From contig LR990049.1 of NCBI GenBank assembly GCA_905147135.1, forward strand, positions 18,245,428-18,309,427: DNA of 64,000 bases, read 5' to 3'. Below the pieces are notes generated by a model. It saw nothing but the letters and a program-made list of their open reading frames with translations. It did not search any database and had not been told where the DNA came from. How positions within the stretch are numbered: position 1 is the stretch's first letter; every line of letters begins with the position of its first letter. A program made the position numbers and the translations under genes. Below are positions 22,646 to 33,402 of this stretch, one piece after another. The DNA is from Blastobasis lacticolella. Lineage: Eukaryota; Arthropoda; Insecta; Lepidoptera; Blastobasidae.

Positions 22646-22710
22646 CCTGGACAGATTTGCAATTGGACAGAATCTCATCTGGACGAATTCTCAACTGGAC
22701 AGAACGTGTA
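22646..22710. repeat. short degenerate tandem repeat, about 16 bp x 4
   Basis: Four units of the form (c/t)tggacagaat-tctcaa follow each other: cctggacagatttgcaa, ttggacagaatctcat, ctggacgaattctcaa, ctggacagaacg. The open frame 22638-23078 runs through this and into an RTE-1 fragment and is not a gene. Confidence 0.7.
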
Positions 22711-23057
22711 CAGTTTATTCCAGGACGAGTCCGATAAGTACTATATTGTTTATTTTAATGTCGCAATGTACTTTGGTTTTTATTATTCTCGATTATTTCG
22801 GTGTGTCCCTCCTAAATATTGCTAAACCTGTACACTTAATAGGAAAGCACCTAAAATTTCACAGAGTAGGTACATATCACCACGAACGCTATGCGTTACA
22901 CAAATGTTATTATACAACAAGCAATAAATACAATACCTGCAAGAAACATACATTTTTGGGGGACTTTTGTGTATATTCGTTTCTTATCTCGATGTTAAAT
23001 AAATGCGTCAAACTCGTAACACTAACAGCTATGTTCAAATTCAAGCAAAGCAGCCCG

Positions 23058-23136
23058 AAGACTGACTGCTGGGCATAGGCCTCCCCCAGAGATCTCCTCA
23101 AAAACCGGTCATGTGCTTTCCGCATCCAGCTGGTAA
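23058..23136 (-). pseudogene. RTE-1 extreme C-terminus
   Basis: Minus strand gives WMRKAHDRF followed by RSLGEAYAQQ, the last codons of RTE-1. It is heavily 5'-truncated. Confidence 0.7.
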
Positions 23137-23709
23137 TTCTTTATCGTACACAAAGCAAATAGCCTCCCTCCACAGGAGAGATATATCAAAGAGATAAAAC
23201 GGATCAAATCAGCTAGGCGTACCATTCCGGGCACAATCAAACCACGAGGTGCATAGGCAAACCGAAACTCCTGAAACCCAAAGCCGAGGAGCGACTCTGT
23301 AACTCAGTGGTTTAGCGTCGGTATCGGAATGGTTTATGAATGTTTTCGTTTCGCTAACCAATTGGCCCAAACCTTCCTTCCTAGTCGGCATCGTCATTAC
23401 TGAAGGTCGTGTCTAGTCTGAAATGTTACACACCAAACCGCCTTTTTATTAACTAAGGGTTAGTCCATCCGTGGAGGTATCTTTCTTATTGGTGCGTCTC
23501 CGTCGTTTCGTTATTTCAATAAATCTGTCGAATGCATTGGCTTGGGAAAGACGGAACATGAATAGTTGAACTGTAGGTACATAGAGGAATGTCGTTGCAA
23601 GTTGTGGTCGATGGGCCTTTAAAGAATAACGCCGTTCGTATCCTCCGATGTTCTATGTGAGTCGTCCATAAGCGTTATTTACGGCCTTACTTTTTTTTTT
23701 ACTTAATTT
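23137..23709. other. unassigned
   Basis: No recognised element; ends in a T-run just before the Jockey-type gene. Confidence 0.4.
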
Positions 23710-23712
23710 TAT

Positions 23713-25160
23713 CGAGTACAAGTCCTAAAAAGGTAATTAGTGAGATAAAATTATCGAAAGAAGGGAAGTCACCTGGAAATGACATGATTGACGCAACTGT
23801 GTTGAAAAGACTACCAAAAATAGGAATGATGGCCATAGTCAAGATATTTAATGCCTGTTTAAGACACTCCTATTTTCCAGGACAGTGGAAGATAGCGCAG
23901 GTAGTGATGATATCTAAACCCGGCAAACCACCGCAAGAAGTTGGCTCGTATAGACCCATAAGCCTTCTATCTGTTATTAGTAGGCTCCTGGAAAGGATTC
24001 TTTTAAACAGGATGAAAGAACATCTAAAGGACATAATACCTAGCCATCAATTTGGTTTCAGGGAAAATCACAGCACAGTAGAGCAGGTTCATCACATAGT
24101 TGACGTCATAAGTGGGGCACTGGAGAATAAACAATATTGCTCTACAGTCTTCTTGGGCATAGGACATTGGAGGCTTTCGACAAAGTCTGGCACGAAGGCC
24201 TGCTCTATAAGATTAAAAAGTTGTTGCCACACTCATTTTTCCATATATTAAAATCATTTCTCAACAAACGATGCTTTGTTGCAGTGAAATGCAACAACGA
24301 ACTCTCAGATTAGCAAGTAATCCAGTCAGGCGTACCACAAGGAAGTATACTAGGACCTATTTTGTATACCATCTATACTGCCGATCTTCCCGTAAAGGAT
24401 AACACTACAATCGCCATATACGCAAACGATACAGCCATACTGTGCACTGATAACGACCCGGATGTAGCCTCTGCCATACTTCAAAATCATCTCAATGCAG
24501 TGGAGAAATGGCTTAAGACATGGAGCAAACCACAGCAAGTCAACGCATGTGGCCTTTACTCTTAGGAGAAAGACCTGCCCGCCAATAAAACTAAATAATA
24601 TGGAGCTCCCTCAAGAAGATTACGCAAAGTATCTCGGCATGTATCTGGACCGACGCCTAACGTCGCAGAAACACATATCGTCCAAAAGAAAGCAACTGGA
24701 CACAAAACTCCGTAACATGTACTGGCTAATTGGAAGACAGTCGCAACTGAGCCCAAAGAGTAAGATGGCAGTCTATAAAGTCATAATAAAACCCATCTGG
24801 ACCTATGGCATACAACTGTAGGGAACAGCTAGCAATAGCAACATCGAAATTTTTGAAATTTTCCAAACTAAAACGCTGAGAGCAATGTTTGGCATCCCTT
24901 AACATATAAGCAACAGGTATATCTACCAGTAGGCGTCTTCTGGCTGATATGATGATGATGATGATGATATCTACCATGACCTGGGAATCAAAACGGTTAA
25001 ACAGGAGATAACACATCATAGCACAAATTACCAAAAGGGAATCTCGAAACACCAAAATGAACTTGCCCAGAAAATTAGTGGCAATTTAGGTCTTCAATAC
25101 ATCAGGTTGAAAGGACACAGTATACCTACCCTTAAAGACCGATACCGAAACACGACTCAT
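23713..25160 (+). pseudogene. Jockey-clade reverse transcriptase, decayed
   Basis: Plus-strand frames in sequence: GKSPGNDMIDATVLKRL; MISKPGKPP and SYRPISLLSVISRLLERILL (RT fingers); PSHQFGFRENHSTVEQVHH; then a frame change into AFDKVWHEGLL; SGVPQGSILGPILYTIYTAD; the active-site box as YANDTAIL near 24418; a further frame change, then YAKYLGMYLDRRL, PIWTYGIQL and a final RLKGHSIPTLKDRYRN. Motif order and spacing fit Jockey-clade LINEs. The first catalytic Asp position reads FLGIG instead of FLDI, and the DD box has become ND. Frameshifts and stops are frequent, and the endonuclease half is missing. A 38-bp insertion lies at 24929-24966. Confidence 0.88.
24929..24966 (+). mobile_element. 38-bp RTE-1 tail micro-insertion
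   Basis: Inserted in the Jockey-type gene and flanked by the 10-bp direct repeat atatctacca (24919-24928 and 24967-24976). The insert is cttctggctgatatgatg preceded by gtaggcgt and followed by more GAT units, the same as the last bases of RTE-1 seen in reverse at 55640-55665. It is an extremely 5'-truncated retroposition. Confidence 0.85.
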
Positions 25161-25335
25161 TTTACTAAAGTCATTCCAGACTACATTTTCGGTATGACAG
25201 TGGTATGACTTATTGTTCTCGAAACAGATTGCCGTGGTGCAGAAAATAACATAAAAAATAACAAAAAACTTAACTTTATCCACCATTAACTAAACTTTTG
25301 GTTTGTTTGGTTACTATACCAGTACCGAAACACCC

Positions 25336-26385
25336 CAATCAAGTCACTTGGCATCCCCTCATTTTCTCCCACAGCTTGTAATAAGACACAAGATCAAATG
25401 CCTTGGAGAGGTCTAGGAAGCATGCATAGATAGGAGTATCTCGGTCGGTATAGTACCTAACCGTATGCTTAAGGCTGAATATGGCACTCTCAGTTGAGAG
25501 CCCCTGTCTAAAGCCTAATTGAGCATCCTGTAGATGTAGGTATCGATCTATGCGACTCGCCCAGCAGCCCATCTAGGACATTTGCAGCCACCGTCGCTAG
25601 CGAGATAGGCCGGTAATTTGTCTTGTCAGACAGGTCGCTTGTTTTATTCTTTACAACAGGGACCACTAAAGTTTTCATAAGATCATGAGGCAAGTAACAG
25701 TGAACCAAACACAGCGAGAAGATCATAGAGAGAACCCTAGCGAGATGAAATCTCGCGTGTTTAAGGTGCTCGATGCTGAGCCCGTCGTGGCCCGGCAACT
25801 TTCCTCGTTTCATCTTGTTTATAATTGCTGCGACCTTAGCCGCCGAGAAACGAACGTGCCCTCCGCCACCGTCGGGTTCAGCATCGCCCACCTCCCGCGA
25901 GGGACCCAACGGATATTCTACCTGAAAATGATCCTTAAACAAGTTGGTTATTGACTCCGGCTCATTGCACCCATCCACGCACACAGGCAGGCCAGGTGGC
26001 TTATTCATATTACCAGTAGACTTCCAAAACTCATTAAAGTTGTTAGAAAAGTGATGCTCTGCAATAATATCCATTCTGATTTGTCCTTTATGGTATTGAC
26101 ACCATTTCAAACGACCCTTGAACATTTTGCGACTTGTACACATATACTCGTTCAACTTACCTGTAGTAGGCTTATTGCTGAACAACCAGCATTTATACTT
26201 CAGCCTGGCCTCTCTGTGCGCGTCCTGCACATACTATTCCAGCCGGCCACCCTGGCCCGTCCCCTGGCCCTCACCTCAGTACATGTTTCTTTTGCAGCTG
26301 TAGTAAGAATTTTTACAACATTTCCATACATTTGGTCAATTGCTAGTCTATGCTCCAGTTTATCACAGTAATGATGTTTCAAAAG
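25336..26385 (-). pseudogene. CR1/Jockey-group reverse transcriptase fragment
   Basis: Minus strand, three frames joined by frameshifts near 26225 and 25560. In order: KLEHRLAIDQMYGNVVKIL; a linker and EFWKSTGNMN; MKRGKLPGHDGLSIEHLKHA; KTNYRPISLATVAANVLDGL; LQDAQLGFRQGLSTESAIF; IYACFLDLSKAFDLVSY. The last contains the first catalytic Asp of the palm (FLDLSKAFD). The element breaks off before the YxDD box, so both ends are truncated. It lies tail-to-tail with the gene at 23713-25160. Confidence 0.85.
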
Positions 26386-26924
26386 TTCTTAACTTTTTTG
26401 CATGTGTAGCTAAACGCTTTCAGCTCACATCATCTAATAAAAAAATTAACTAAAAAGTACTATCAAGCACGTTTATTTCGTATGTGTTTCATGACCACTT
26501 CTACATTTTTAGAATAACTTTTCTTTGATCAACCGGCGGCTTCATCACCGAAATACTAGCACAACAAAAACGCCCTGATGACAACGCGTTACCGATATGA
26601 AACGACCGAGTTACACAGTTGCATCCCTGGCACCTATTCCAGTGTACAGAATTGCCCACAAAGCAGTCTAGTTGGCGAATTACCCCGCATTACTACAAGC
26701 TAAATGGGCAAAGAGGCAGTCGGAGGGAATACAGCGGTTGGCTTTAAAGGTGCACGCAACGTTTTGGCGTAAGCTTAATTGGCTTAATTAAACAATGGTT
26801 TAGTTTACACTAAAATAATGCAAGCGATTTTAAACCTTGAAAAATGGACATTTACTTTAGAAACAGCAACACAGTGCGCTTCGGCGCATTAATTCGCTAA
26901 TGACAAGGAAAGCATATAATAAGA
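26386..26924. other. unassigned
   Basis: No recognised element. Confidence 0.4.
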
Positions 26925-27025
26925 GAAGCCTCGGTAGCCGAGTGGTTAAGATATCGGACTCATAAGCAAGAGGTGACATCGTGATGAAATATACACATTC
27001 AGTTGCAACTGAATGTATAACCATG
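26925..27025 (+). mobile_element. SINE-B head with internal deletion
   Basis: tRNA-like head gcctcggtagccgagtgg and ggactcataagcaagaggt, then a direct jump to gacatcgtgatgaaatat and a degenerate ccatgatcc. The B-box region and the 3' half are missing. Confidence 0.75.
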
Positions 27026-27099
27026 ATCCTCGCCTCGTCAATAAGGCCGTAAATCTTTTTGATAATAAAATAAAAATATATAAAAAAATATTTTAAAAA

Positions 27100-28330
27100 G
27101 TATACCTAATTTTCAAATTGAGATTTGGTGGCGGGATATTGTTTCAGCATCTGGTCGCCGAGTACAGAAAGCTACCGCTAAAAGCCATAGTACTGTGCCT
27201 AAATGAAACCAATACACTGCACGAAGCACGTGCCGATCGCGAACTGTTATAGGAATTTTTCCATCGCACAAACATTCCCATCTCTTGAATGATTCCATGT
27301 CATAGTGCAAAAGAAACACTGTGGCTGGAAGCTCATTCCACATCCAAATCGTACGAGCGAAAAATGTTCTTTCGAATCTTCACTTGAACACCACTAAAGA
27401 TTATAATTCAATTTTGACAAGACTATTGCATCACACAGCCGCACCCTGAGTTTAGTCGAAAGGTATCACGTATACGGTACAAAATTTTGAGATGGTACAG
27501 GCAATTACGTGTAACTTCTTGCAAATGAGTTTCAATATTCATTCATCGAAAATCAGTCCCAAGTTACGCGCTTCAGAAACGCTCCACCCATACTCCACGC
27601 AAAGTCAAACCAGGGTTACGACTAGATATTTTACTGATCTGAGACTTAGAATCCAGAATCATGTAGTTCGTTTTTGCTAGATTAAGTACCAACGCATTAG
27701 TTTCAGACCAGGCAGCAATCCACCATGAATCCTCCTCTGTTAAGGATCTGCATTTACAGTGTCCTGTGGGTCAAACGAAGTGTAAACTTTGGTGTCATCG
27801 GCGTAGAGGTGATATCTACAATTCAAATCAAAGAATCCAGACTGCTAGAGGGGAAGTATATTAGACTTTTCCAGATAGTCCACCAGTTGCAAATAAACTG
27901 CCCTCTCTAAGACTTTTGAGAGTAATGGGAATATGCTGATCGGTCTCAGATTTTTAAACTTGTATGGTCATCCTTTTCAGAGATGGGCGTAACCTGGGCT
28001 GTCTTCAAAGATTGAGAAAAGGTACCTACAGCTAATGAACAATTGACTATAAACCAGATAACTGTAACAGTGTACCTACGCATGTCCGTCCAATGACGAG
28101 CTATCAGCGCCAGTTGCATTGGTTTTAAAGAATTTATGATCTTCAATAGGAGAGCGTCGTCAACTGGCTGTAAACAGAAAACCACGTCGCTTTTTCTGCA
28201 GATTCAAATGAGAAGATATATGATGTTGGAATTATGTTTTGGCCAGGTACGTCAACGAAATGCGAATGATTGGCATTAGAGAGATGGTCAAGTACCTACA
28301 ACAGATTCACTTTTCCTGCCTGGGGCTTAG
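27100..28330 (-). pseudogene. Jockey-type reverse transcriptase, strongly decayed
   Basis: Minus strand, in order from the right: LSNANHSHFVDVPGQNI; FCLQPVDDALLLKIINSLKP; VIWFIVNCSLAVGTFSQSLK; NLRPISIFPLLSKVLERAVY; LVDYLEKSNILPL; then, after an apparent deletion, YHLYADDTKVYTSFDP near 27815, which keeps the YADD catalytic box; and near the left end RTIWMWNELPATVFLLHYDM. Many stops and shifts separate the pieces. The sequence between the PISI motif and the YADD box, normally over 100 residues, is mostly gone. Confidence 0.85.
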
Positions 28331-28617
28331 GAGAAGAAATATTATTATTTATGTGTTGATTGAAATCAGCTACGTTTCCTTTTAGAAATTGCATTAGAAA
28401 CACTCTTTTTGAGTTCATTGTTTAGTTTAGGCTTAAAATAAATAGGCCTAAGTTCTGACCACTCCAAAGAAGTCAGATATTGCCAAAATGATATTTTTCC
28501 ATGAAAATCCTATTCCTTCTATTCTAAACTTACTGGCCAACGGGACAGGAGTAAACGAGACGCTTACTTACGCTTAGATAAAACTCTAAATCTAAAACCT
28601 AATCAGTCCTTTTTGTC
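28331..28617. other. unassigned
   Basis: Nothing recognised. Confidence 0.3.
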
Positions 28618-28720
28618 TAAACTTTTTACCCGACTGCGACAGAAGGAGGGTTATGTTTTTCGAGCGTATGTATGTATGTAAATTTTTCGTTACCGGACGT
28701 TACGTTTCGGAGACTACAAT
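28618..28720 (+). repeat. G/F-type interspersed repeat head
   Basis: The stretch tttacccgactgcgacag with ggagggttatgtttttcg and a short (TATG)n run is a motif I recall from many moth genomes. Only one copy is in the window. Confidence 0.4.
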
Positions 28721-28867
28721 GGAACTGCTCAATCTAATACCCCCGTCTTCGTTCCACCACCCTCGGCTAAACGATACTGTTTTACAGTCGAAATTACAAA
28801 GACTTCTCACACAAACCACTTTGTATTGCGTACTTCAATATTTATTGTGCGCACTTCAACATTTATT

Positions 28868-28988
28868 GTGTGAACAAAAGTATTTAAGTAATATATTAGT
28901 TATCTAGCACACATAGTACAAGCTTTGCTTAGTTTGGGGCTAGATAGCGCTGTGTGATATTGTCCACGAATATTTGTTTATTTATTAT
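28868..28988 (+). mobile_element. SINE-C 3' half
   Basis: Contains ttagttatctagcacaca, ctttgcttagtttggggc, tagatagcgctgtg and a (TTTA)n tail. The tRNA-like head is missing. Confidence 0.85.
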
Positions 28989-29139
28989 TATTATTGTGTG
29001 TCGGAACTTTCAAATCCAAAGTAAAAAGCTCCGTTTCTTTATAAGAGTGATTCATCAGACCAGTGTTGCTTAATATTAGTCATGCCAAACATCCTGTAGT
29101 CCACGCAAACGAGGGCACAGCTAGTTTCTCTCGCTCAAC

Positions 29140-29388
29140 TTTTCCGATTGGTCGTGAGCTGTGCGGTTCCAAAAGAACTTTCTCCCAAAAGTAGTGGAAT
29201 GAACTACATGGAGAGGTTTCCTCTGGAGCATAGGTACAACATGGAGTTCTTCAAGAAAGGGTGGAAAGGTTTTTACGGAAAGGCAACGCGTGGGTGATGC
29301 CTCTGGTATTCCATAGGCTGCGGTGACTGTGTACCATCAGGCAGGATGTAAGCTTGTTTGCCGCCTTAGTGGTATAAAAAAAATCTTG
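29140..29388 (+). pseudogene. LINE-J1 3' end
   Basis: Plus strand: cggttccaaaagaactttc, gtggaatgaactacatgg, aacatggagttcttcaag, aacgcgtgggtgatgcc and gtttgccgccttagtgg-tataaaaaaa. It corresponds to the C-terminal WNELP...EYNMEFFKK region and 3' UTR of LINE-J1, with point changes and small losses. Confidence 0.8.
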
Positions 29389-30189
29389 CCGAAAGCGTAA
29401 ATTCCTAATGGCAAGACACTGCCAACTACTTGCTACTTACTTACTTTGGATACTGCCAAACCAAAGTAAAAACCGGCTCGTAATTAGTGTAATACGTATT
29501 TGCTGACAAGCATTTTTTTGACAATTTCCGCTGTTAACTGCAGTCTCCGGCTGACCTTCATGTAGGTACATCGTCTGGAAATGATGACGTCAGAGCTGCG
29601 ACATGGGGCTTTATCAAAGCTGGTATGGAAAATCTGATAACAACAGCTTGAGAAGAAATTATCATCACATTATGGCAAGGATTAGATATTGGTCCTTGGG
29701 AAGGGACAAGTTATTTTTAACGATCTTTAAAATTGTATTCGATCTTTGAATACTCGTTTCAATATTCAGAATAAATGCAATAGTAACCCTAGCAAGTCGA
29801 CAAGTTTACGTCATAATTTTCGAGGACTTATTTTTCTATTTTGTGCTCCCAAGCACCTGCCCTCCGAAGCCAAGCGCGACAGTTCAAGTACCGAAATACC
29901 GATGACTTGACGATTTGATTCGAAACTGAATTGTGGAGTTTAAAATATTCAAATTGCTCAGCGTTTCGTAACAAGTTCAAGTAGTGCTGTAACACCCAAC
30001 TTGAAACTGGAGTAAGATCGACAGAGATGTACTGAGGGTGCCACACGTGTTGGTAGAGCGATCAATAAGACATACATTTTTGGACCAAAAGACTAAAATT
30101 ACCGGCCAGAAAAAATATTAATTTTCAGATGCCGGTTCCGCTGCCGCTTTGGCACAACATTTCAAACGATAGCAAATAGCATTTCAAAG
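29389..30189. other. unassigned
   Basis: Nothing coding recognised. Confidence 0.4.
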
Positions 30190-30415
30190 GAGCATATATG
30201 CTGGCCTCAATCATCTATTTGCGCCATTTGGCGTAGAAACGCTTGGGCCGTGGGGACCAGGCGCTCATACTCTCTTCAAAGAGTTGTCTAAGAGCCTGGT
30301 TAACACTTCGCATGACCAAAAGGATGCCAATACCTTGGCCAAAGGATTAGCCTCGCGATACAGCGAGGCAATGCGGCCAGCCTTTTGGGAACAATTCCTT
30401 TAACAAGGGACTTGG
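30190..30415 (+). pseudogene. non-LTR reverse transcriptase C-terminus, separate lineage
   Basis: Open for about 73 codons to TAA: GLNHLFAPFGVETLGPWG, then HTLFKELSKSLVNTSHDQKD, LAKGLASRYSEAMRPAFWEQ. The VETLG-WGP block followed by basic helices and a final RG/AM-type motif matches the end of a LINE polyprotein lineage I recall (P-VAVETLG...). The lineage differs from LINE-J1, LINE-J2 and RTE-1. 5'-truncated. Confidence 0.6.
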
Positions 30416-30835
30416 GGCAAGTTTTTTATTTGTAAATATTATTTTATAATTTAGTACTAGCATTATTTAATTTATTTCCGTCATGTAATTATTTTCAGAT
30501 AGACTATATAATATCTAACATTATTTACTATGGAGCCAAACCTGTACTCCCACCACCACTATTTACCACTATAGTACAATAGGTATTAAATATCGTTATT
30601 CTAATAGCCTATAACAACCGAACCACTAGGCATACATATTGAATTGTTTGCTCTATCGTAAATAAATATTTTTTTTCTTCTGGCCGAAATTTTTACACTT
30701 TTTAACCAAAGATGTATGAAGCGTAAACGACGTCTTTTAAAACATATTCTTATATTCAGCGGTTTAGATGTGAAAACGTAACAAAATTATTTGAACTATT
30801 ATTATATCAATCCAATCAGATCTCGAGACTTTCTT
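30416..30835. other. unassigned AT-rich stretch
   Basis: Possibly the 3' UTR of the preceding LINE remnant; no clear tail is seen. Confidence 0.35.
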
Positions 30836-31125
30836 TTTATACCACCAAGCTGGCAAACAAGCTTACGGCCTGCCTGATGGTAAGCAGTCACCGCAGCCTA
30901 TGAACGTTTGCAATGCCAGAGGCATCACCCACGCGTTGCCGACCCCGTAAAAACCTTTTAATCCCTTTCTTGAAGAACTCCATGTTGTACTCTCCAGGGA
31001 AAACCTCTCCAGGTAGTTCATTCCACAACCATAGTGTGCGTGGGAGAAAGTTCCTTTGGACCCGCACAGTTTGCTACCAATCCGGCTCCAAAGTGTCAGG
31101 ATGAACTCCCTGTCGGTGGCGACTG
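30836..31125 (-). pseudogene. LINE-J1 3' end
   Basis: Reverse-oriented: ttttataccaccaagctgg, ggcaaacaagctta, caatgccagaggcatcacc, ttcttgaagaactccatg, ttcattccacaacc, gggagaaagttcctttgg. It has few internal indels. The plus-strand frame over 30913-31104 is its shadow. Confidence 0.85.
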
Positions 31126-31748
31126 TTCATGTTCAATCAGCTTTAGGGTCCCCATTGGAAGACCTTGCTCGCTTCATCAACGGTATTAAGAGGCATATCT
31201 AACAAGTGACAAGCTCGGTGCTGTGCTGGAATTCGACTAGCCTCAAAGTAGGAACCGATCACCCATCCAGTTCCCGGACTCTGGGAACGTTGCTGAACCT
31301 TCGTTATCAGTTTCGTAAGCACTGCCGTTTCTAGATAAGATCTTCTCTTTAAAATTACTTTGATTTTATACGTAAAGAGAGTTTTTGAAAAGTTTTTCAA
31401 AAGATCTAAAATGTATTATACCTAATATTACTGATGGTAACTTTAATCATCTATATGTAATGTAGAAACAACGTCTTCATGTTACAATTAAATTACATAT
31501 ATCATGGGGGGCCACATAGACCCCCGCCCAATGACGTCTCTGACGAAACTATATGGACTTGTCGATCTTTGTGTATTTTCGAGAGCAAATATGAAACATT
31601 CGAAGTGCTACGATATTACTTTGCTCCAATATCTCATTGCTTTATTAAGGTTCCAATGCTTCAAACTTGCATGAGTCGAGTTCGAGCCAATGTAGGGGGC
31701 TATGGTCCGCCGAGTGCAACGCATTAATAAAATATTATAAAAAAAATT
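31126..31748. other. unassigned
   Basis: Minus frame 31143-31400 and plus frame 31479-31727 show no domain I recognise. Confidence 0.35.
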
Positions 31749-32328
31749 ATCTTGTCGTTAATGTACCGGTTGTGCTCTCGCGCACAAGGACCGGAGGTCC
31801 GCCTTGACCGTCAATATCAATCATCAATAATCATTTATTAATTTGTGGTACACAAGTTATTTAGTTGTAGTTATGTAGTAGTAAGGTTTATACAAAAATT
31901 GATCCTCTATGACCTATCGGCATACAAATTAAAACATAATATGAAATAATGTCACACCTAATTATGTAAACCACAATAATTCAATTACTTCTGATCTGAA
32001 TAATAATTAAAATTTCGGTGTTGAATAATTTCAATACTAATTCAAATTCAATACACCGTGATCTAGGTGATCTTATAATTACTATGGAGCGACTGCCATC
32101 TGACCTCCGCAACCCCGCTACCAGAGGAACTTGACCAGATGGGACCATGGTTACACATTCAGTCGCCTGAATGAGCAGGTTTTATCACGATGTTTCCCCT
32201 CACCGTAAGAGCATCGGTTAGCATTCAACTAATGTACTTAACAAATAGTCATAGGTACATAGCACAGTGGGATTCGAAACCGGCACCTCTCACTTACGGC
32301 CCTCTCACTTACGGCCGAGTCTCCGACT
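31749..32328 (-). mobile_element. SINE-B interrupted by a nested insertion
   Basis: SINE-B resumes correctly on both sides of an AT-rich insert: the left part has gttgtgctctcgcgcaca and gtccgccttgaccgt, and the right part resumes at gatctagg and runs to the head region gggattcgaaaccgg. The block cctctcacttacggc is duplicated at the head end (about 32285 and 32302). Confidence 0.85.
31812..32054 (-). mobile_element. 243-bp AT-rich nested insert, likely LINE 3' UTR
   Basis: Flanked by accgt at 31807-31811 and 32055-32059. Read on the minus strand it ends in aataaatgattattgatg, which suggests a retroposed 3' UTR. The family is not otherwise present in the window. Confidence 0.6.
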
Positions 32329-32362
32329 GTAACATATTATTACTATTATTTGTATATCTATA

Positions 32363-32515
32363 TATCCAGGCATTTGACCCCCATCTCACCTGGTGGTAAG
32401 TGACGGTGCGGTCGAAGACGGCCTGTATAGGACCATCCAATTTATTCTAGCCTTGACGGCGTCTAGATTGTAATTATCAGGGAACATACCCGAAGGCAAC
32501 GTGTTCTAACTTAGC
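32363..32515 (-). pseudogene. LINE-J2 3' fragment
   Basis: Shares ctcacctggtggtaagtg, gtgcggtcgaag and cgtctagattgtaattatc with the longer copy at 11744-12185. Covers the final codons and 3' end only. Confidence 0.8.
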
Positions 32516-32704
32516 CGAACCGTACCTAGGTTACTGTACGAAGGTTGTACCAAATTGTGTATGTATGGCGCAGTGATTAAATTGCCAACCTATTTCGTAG
32601 AGTAATATGTATACTTCGTCGGGGAATTACCGACGTTTTTCTCTGTTAGGCTAATGTACGTTTGTTTGTTGGGTAAGCTTTATGTGAGAGAAGTTCTTGA
32701 GAAG

Positions 32705-32995
32705 AAATGAGTACCTCCACCTTACAGAATATCGCAGCTAAATAATACTCTTTTAAATAGTATTGTGTTTCTGCCGGTGAGTAAGGTTTCCAGAGCTCCA
32801 TGGGGTGGGGATTTGGGGAACCGTGGCTTTGGCAGTGGAGTGGCATTTGCCTTTTTGCTGCCAGAGCAACGTGTTACAGAGGTGGGCAACGAATTGGCGA
32901 TACTCTTGGTGTTGCTAATGTCAATAGGCAGTGGTGACCACTTTCCATCAGGTGGCTTGCTTGCCTGTTTTCCTACAGCATGACATAAAAAAGGA
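32705..32995 (+). mobile_element. D-repeat, longest + copy
   Basis: Contains gtacctccaccttacag, tttctgccggtgagtaagg, ggggatttggggaaccg, tttttgctgccagagcaac, ggtgaccactttccatcagg and a poly(A) end. The inverse copy is at 42355-42660, and 3'-end pieces lie at 37050, 43790, 12820, 13205 and 16440. Poly(A) and variable 5' ends indicate a retroposed family. I cannot tell whether it is a LINE 3' UTR or a SINE. Confidence 0.8.
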
Positions 32996-33081
32996 GTATA
33001 CTTTTATGTACAGTTAGACTGCATAAGTGCGTTACCATTATTAGGAAAAAATCTTTTGGAGCTACTGCCATATACTATTTT

Positions 33082-33130
33082 TTAACAATGCACCTAATAC
33101 CATGCCACATGGCATTAGGTGCATTGTTAA
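33082..33130. repeat. near-perfect 23-bp hairpin
   Basis: Arms 33082-33104 and 33108-33130 pair along their whole length apart from one A/G difference that could still form a G-U pair in RNA; the loop is three bases. The arms begin ttaacaatgcacctaat. No repeat family explains it. Confidence 0.9.
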
Positions 33131-33402
33131 ACTACTATAATTGCCTAAAAGAAGGACCCATTAGCTGTCCCTTAGGCACCAATAACTTATTCTGGTGTTT
33201 TTCCTATTGTGTACTTAAATGAAAATTGCATTAATGAATTTTTATACTTTGCCTTATAAATTAAAACTAAAATATTTTTTGTTTTATACAGCCTCAAATT
33301 TTTTAACTCGTAACATTACTTTTGAAATGAAAACTGACAATGTGACATTTAAATTACAAGCAAAAAAGTACAAGCAATTTTGAAATAGTAATCACTTGGT
33401 AT

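Noticed and set aside
22638..23078. 146-codon open frame
   Set aside because: Runs through a minisatellite, unassigned AT-rich sequence and the antisense of an RTE-1 end. No domain.
33082..33130. microRNA precursor
   Set aside because: A three-base loop on a 23-bp stem is too tight for normal precursor processing, and there is no extended lower stem.
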